Assembly: GCA_033297075.1 (NCBI GenBank)
Contig: MU858152.1
Coordinates: 1-64,000 of the forward strand
Direction: 5' to 3'
Source of the DNA: Rhypophila decipiens
Lineage: Eukaryota; Ascomycota; Sordariomycetes; Sordariales; Naviculisporaceae
Length of the DNA: 64,000 nt
Below the pieces are notes generated by a model. The model was not told the DNA's origin. It searched no databases and worked only from the letters and a program-made list of their open reading frames with translations. Each line of letters starts with the position of its first letter. Position 1 is the first letter of the stretch. Below, one piece after another: positions 62,876 to 64,000 of this stretch. A program made the position numbers and the translations under genes.

Positions 62876-64000
62876 TCAGATTAAATCAGCCGCATTTGAT
62901 TCGAACCCATAATCGCCGTACGCCTCCTCTTCTGTTTCCTCGTACGTGTATGACGAGCCGTCAATATATGATATAGCATTCTCGTTGGCGCGCATGTTCA
63001 TCATGTTGGCAAAATGATCTGCCTCCATTTGAGCCTGGGCGTCAGCGAGTGCGTTGGCGTCGTCTTGGCCTCCGTCGTAGGCATAACCATCATCTCCATA
63101 ATCGGCTCCGTCATATCCGCCGCCCTCGTAGTCGGCTCCTTCGTAGTTTTGGGCGTCTTCTTCGGCGACATATCCGGCCTCGTCACCTTGGCCTTCTTGT
63201 CCCTCAGCGCCATAGTCATCCTCATTTCCTTGGCCTTCGTCACCACCATAGTTGTCATCATAAACTTGTTCCTCCTCGGCCCCAATGTAGGTTCCCCCCA
63301 CCTGGCCAGCTTCTTGGGTCCAGCCGGCAGTGTTGTTCCATGTCTCTTGGTCAACGTAGCCACCTTGGCCGGCACCAGCGTCGCCTCCAGCATCGCCTCT
63401 TTCTCCTGCTTCTGCTCCAGTCTCATCTCCGCCAGTCCAGGTGAACTCGGCATTATACTGAACCGTGCCGTCTTCCCCGCCTTGCTCAGCACCACCATAG
63501 GTTTCTTCTCCTGTGGTATGTTGCTGCTCATTCCCGGTGTATTGCTCTCCTCCACCAGAATGATCCTCGCCGCCGTATGCATTCTGATCTTGTCCAGATT
63601 GATCCTCCCCACTGTGGTTTTGGCCGGTTTGCTGAGCCTCTTCTCCGCCCTGGTCATCGTGACCGGTGGCGTACTCTTCCCCTCGACCTTCTTGACCACC
63701 AGAGTACTGCTCCTCAGTTCCAGTTGCCTGATTTTCCTCGCCGCCTTCCTGATACTCGCCAGCACCAGTAGCTTCCTCCTGAGCTGTATACTCGAACTGA
63801 TACTGGTACTCTTGGCCTCCCTGGCCTTGTTCTTGTTCAGCGCCGGCGCCACTGTACTCCTCACTGGCCGTGTGTTGCTCTCCACCCTGTTCCTGATCCT
63901 GTTCACCACCAGTATACTCCTCGCCGCCTGTGTATTCCGCCTGAGCAGAATACTCGACCTGATATTGATACTCTTGCCCTCCGCCTTGCTCTTGCTCAGC
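62876..64000 (-). CDS. Gly/Glu/Gln/Tyr-rich disordered protein, 5' part outside the window
   Basis: The frame is open from the window edge to a stop at 62876, giving 374 residues without a start. Composition is dominated by G, E, Q, Y, D, A and T, with imperfect repeats such as EQEQGQGGQEYQYQFEYTAQ and a sister copy nearer the edge, plus EEQYSGGQEG-type units. Toward the C terminus the chain becomes Asp/Gly/Tyr-rich (YEGGGYDGADYGDDGYAYDG) and ends with a short ordered-looking segment (ALADAQAQMEADHFANMMNM). No membrane segment was seen. Low-complexity, aromatic-spaced sequences of this type often form condensates or prion-like assemblies, which is inference only. A second minus-strand frame is open for 900 bp in the same stretch, an effect of the repetitive codons. 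Confidence 0.72.
   Translation of the reverse strand, partial: AEQEQGGGQEYQYQVEYSAQAEYTGGEEYTGGEQDQEQGGEQHTASEEYSGAGAEQEQGQGGQEYQYQFEYTAQEEATGAGEYQEGGEENQATGTEEQYSGGQEGRGEEYATGHDDQGGEEAQQTGQNHSGEDQSGQDQNAYGGEDHSGGGEQYTGNEQQHTTGEETYGGAEQGGEDGTVQYNAEFTWTGGDETGAEAGERGDAGGDAGAGQGGYVDQETWNNTAGWTQEAGQVGGTYIGAEEEQVYDDNYGGDEGQGNEDDYGAEGQEGQGDEAGYVAEEDAQNYEGADYEGGGYDGADYGDDGYAYDGGQDDANALADAQAQMEADHFANMMNMRANENAISYIDGSSYTYEETEEEAYGDYGFESNAADLI

Noticed and set aside
63001..63909. A 302-residue open frame on the minus strand within the Gly/Glu-rich gene
   Set aside because: It is the other frame of a repetitive coding sequence. Its Lys/Thr/Arg-rich, Met-rich product has no domain, and the overlapping frame has clear protein repeats and a sensible end.
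1..64000. CRISPR array or other regularly spaced repeat-spacer structure
   Set aside because: None seen. The only regular series are protein-coding repeats, the microexon ladder and short microsatellites, in a eukaryotic sequence.

Overview
The window comes from a filamentous ascomycete (Pezizomycotina, most likely Sordariomycetes). Genes are split by 49-92 nt introns with GT..AG ends and CTAAC/CTGAC/TACTAAT branch sites. The gene families are fungal: two HET-domain proteins, a kinase fused to HET, a DUF3433-type membrane protein, GT90, an NmrA-like protein and many small secreted proteins. tRNA genes carry introns between positions 37 and 38, and a single 5S rRNA gene lies far from any rDNA. 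No calls were checked against a database.

Layout. 0-5 kb: a cysteine-rich small protein, then a TPR/ankyrin/TIR-like gene on the minus strand, split by an intact pogo/Fot-type Tc1-mariner transposon (1645-3505, TA duplication) and also carrying an in-frame TGA. 5-11 kb: methyltransferase, FAD monooxygenase, GT90 glycosyltransferase. 11-17 kb: tRNA-Leu(UAA), a secreted protein of three tandem repeats with matching introns, initiator tRNA-Met, a four-exon cytochrome P450. 18-25.5 kb: a polytopic membrane protein, a cysteine-rich secreted protein with an in-frame TAG, a decayed DUF3433-like gene and a small secreted protein. 26-34 kb: tRNA-Leu(CAG), a secreted selenium-binding-protein (SBP56) homologue and a 1,229-residue zinc-finger-like protein. 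34-42 kb: a gene-poor stretch, a bestrophin-type channel, a Ser-rich secreted protein, a small conserved protein and tRNA-Arg(CCU). 43-46 kb: a HET protein cut near its C terminus by a 209-bp insertion between 56-bp direct repeats. 47-52 kb: a Kex2-type secreted precursor, an NmrA-like protein and an SDR lacking the catalytic lysine. 53-61 kb: 5S rRNA, a kinase-HET fusion gene, and a divergent paralogous kinase without HET. 61-64 kb: a HAD-like hydrolase and the end of a Gly/Glu/Gln/Tyr-rich disordered protein.

The most unusual structure is in the kinase-HET gene. Between the kinase exon and the HET exon lie seven consecutive candidate exons of exactly 3 nt (one codon each; minus-strand order GAT, GAT, TAT, ATG, TCG, ACG, AAG). 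They are separated by introns of normal fungal size (49-85 nt), most with a recognisable branch site. Both flanking exon ends are phase 0, so the chain joins kinase to HET in frame.

The likely self/non-self recognition genes here (TPR-ANK-TIR-like, HET, kinase-HET) all carry disruptions (transposon, stop codon, 209-bp insertion, one-base frameshift), while the metabolic neighbours look intact. This suggests a birth-and-death recognition repertoire interspersed with housekeeping and secretome genes. No secondary-metabolite core synthase and no CRISPR array were seen.
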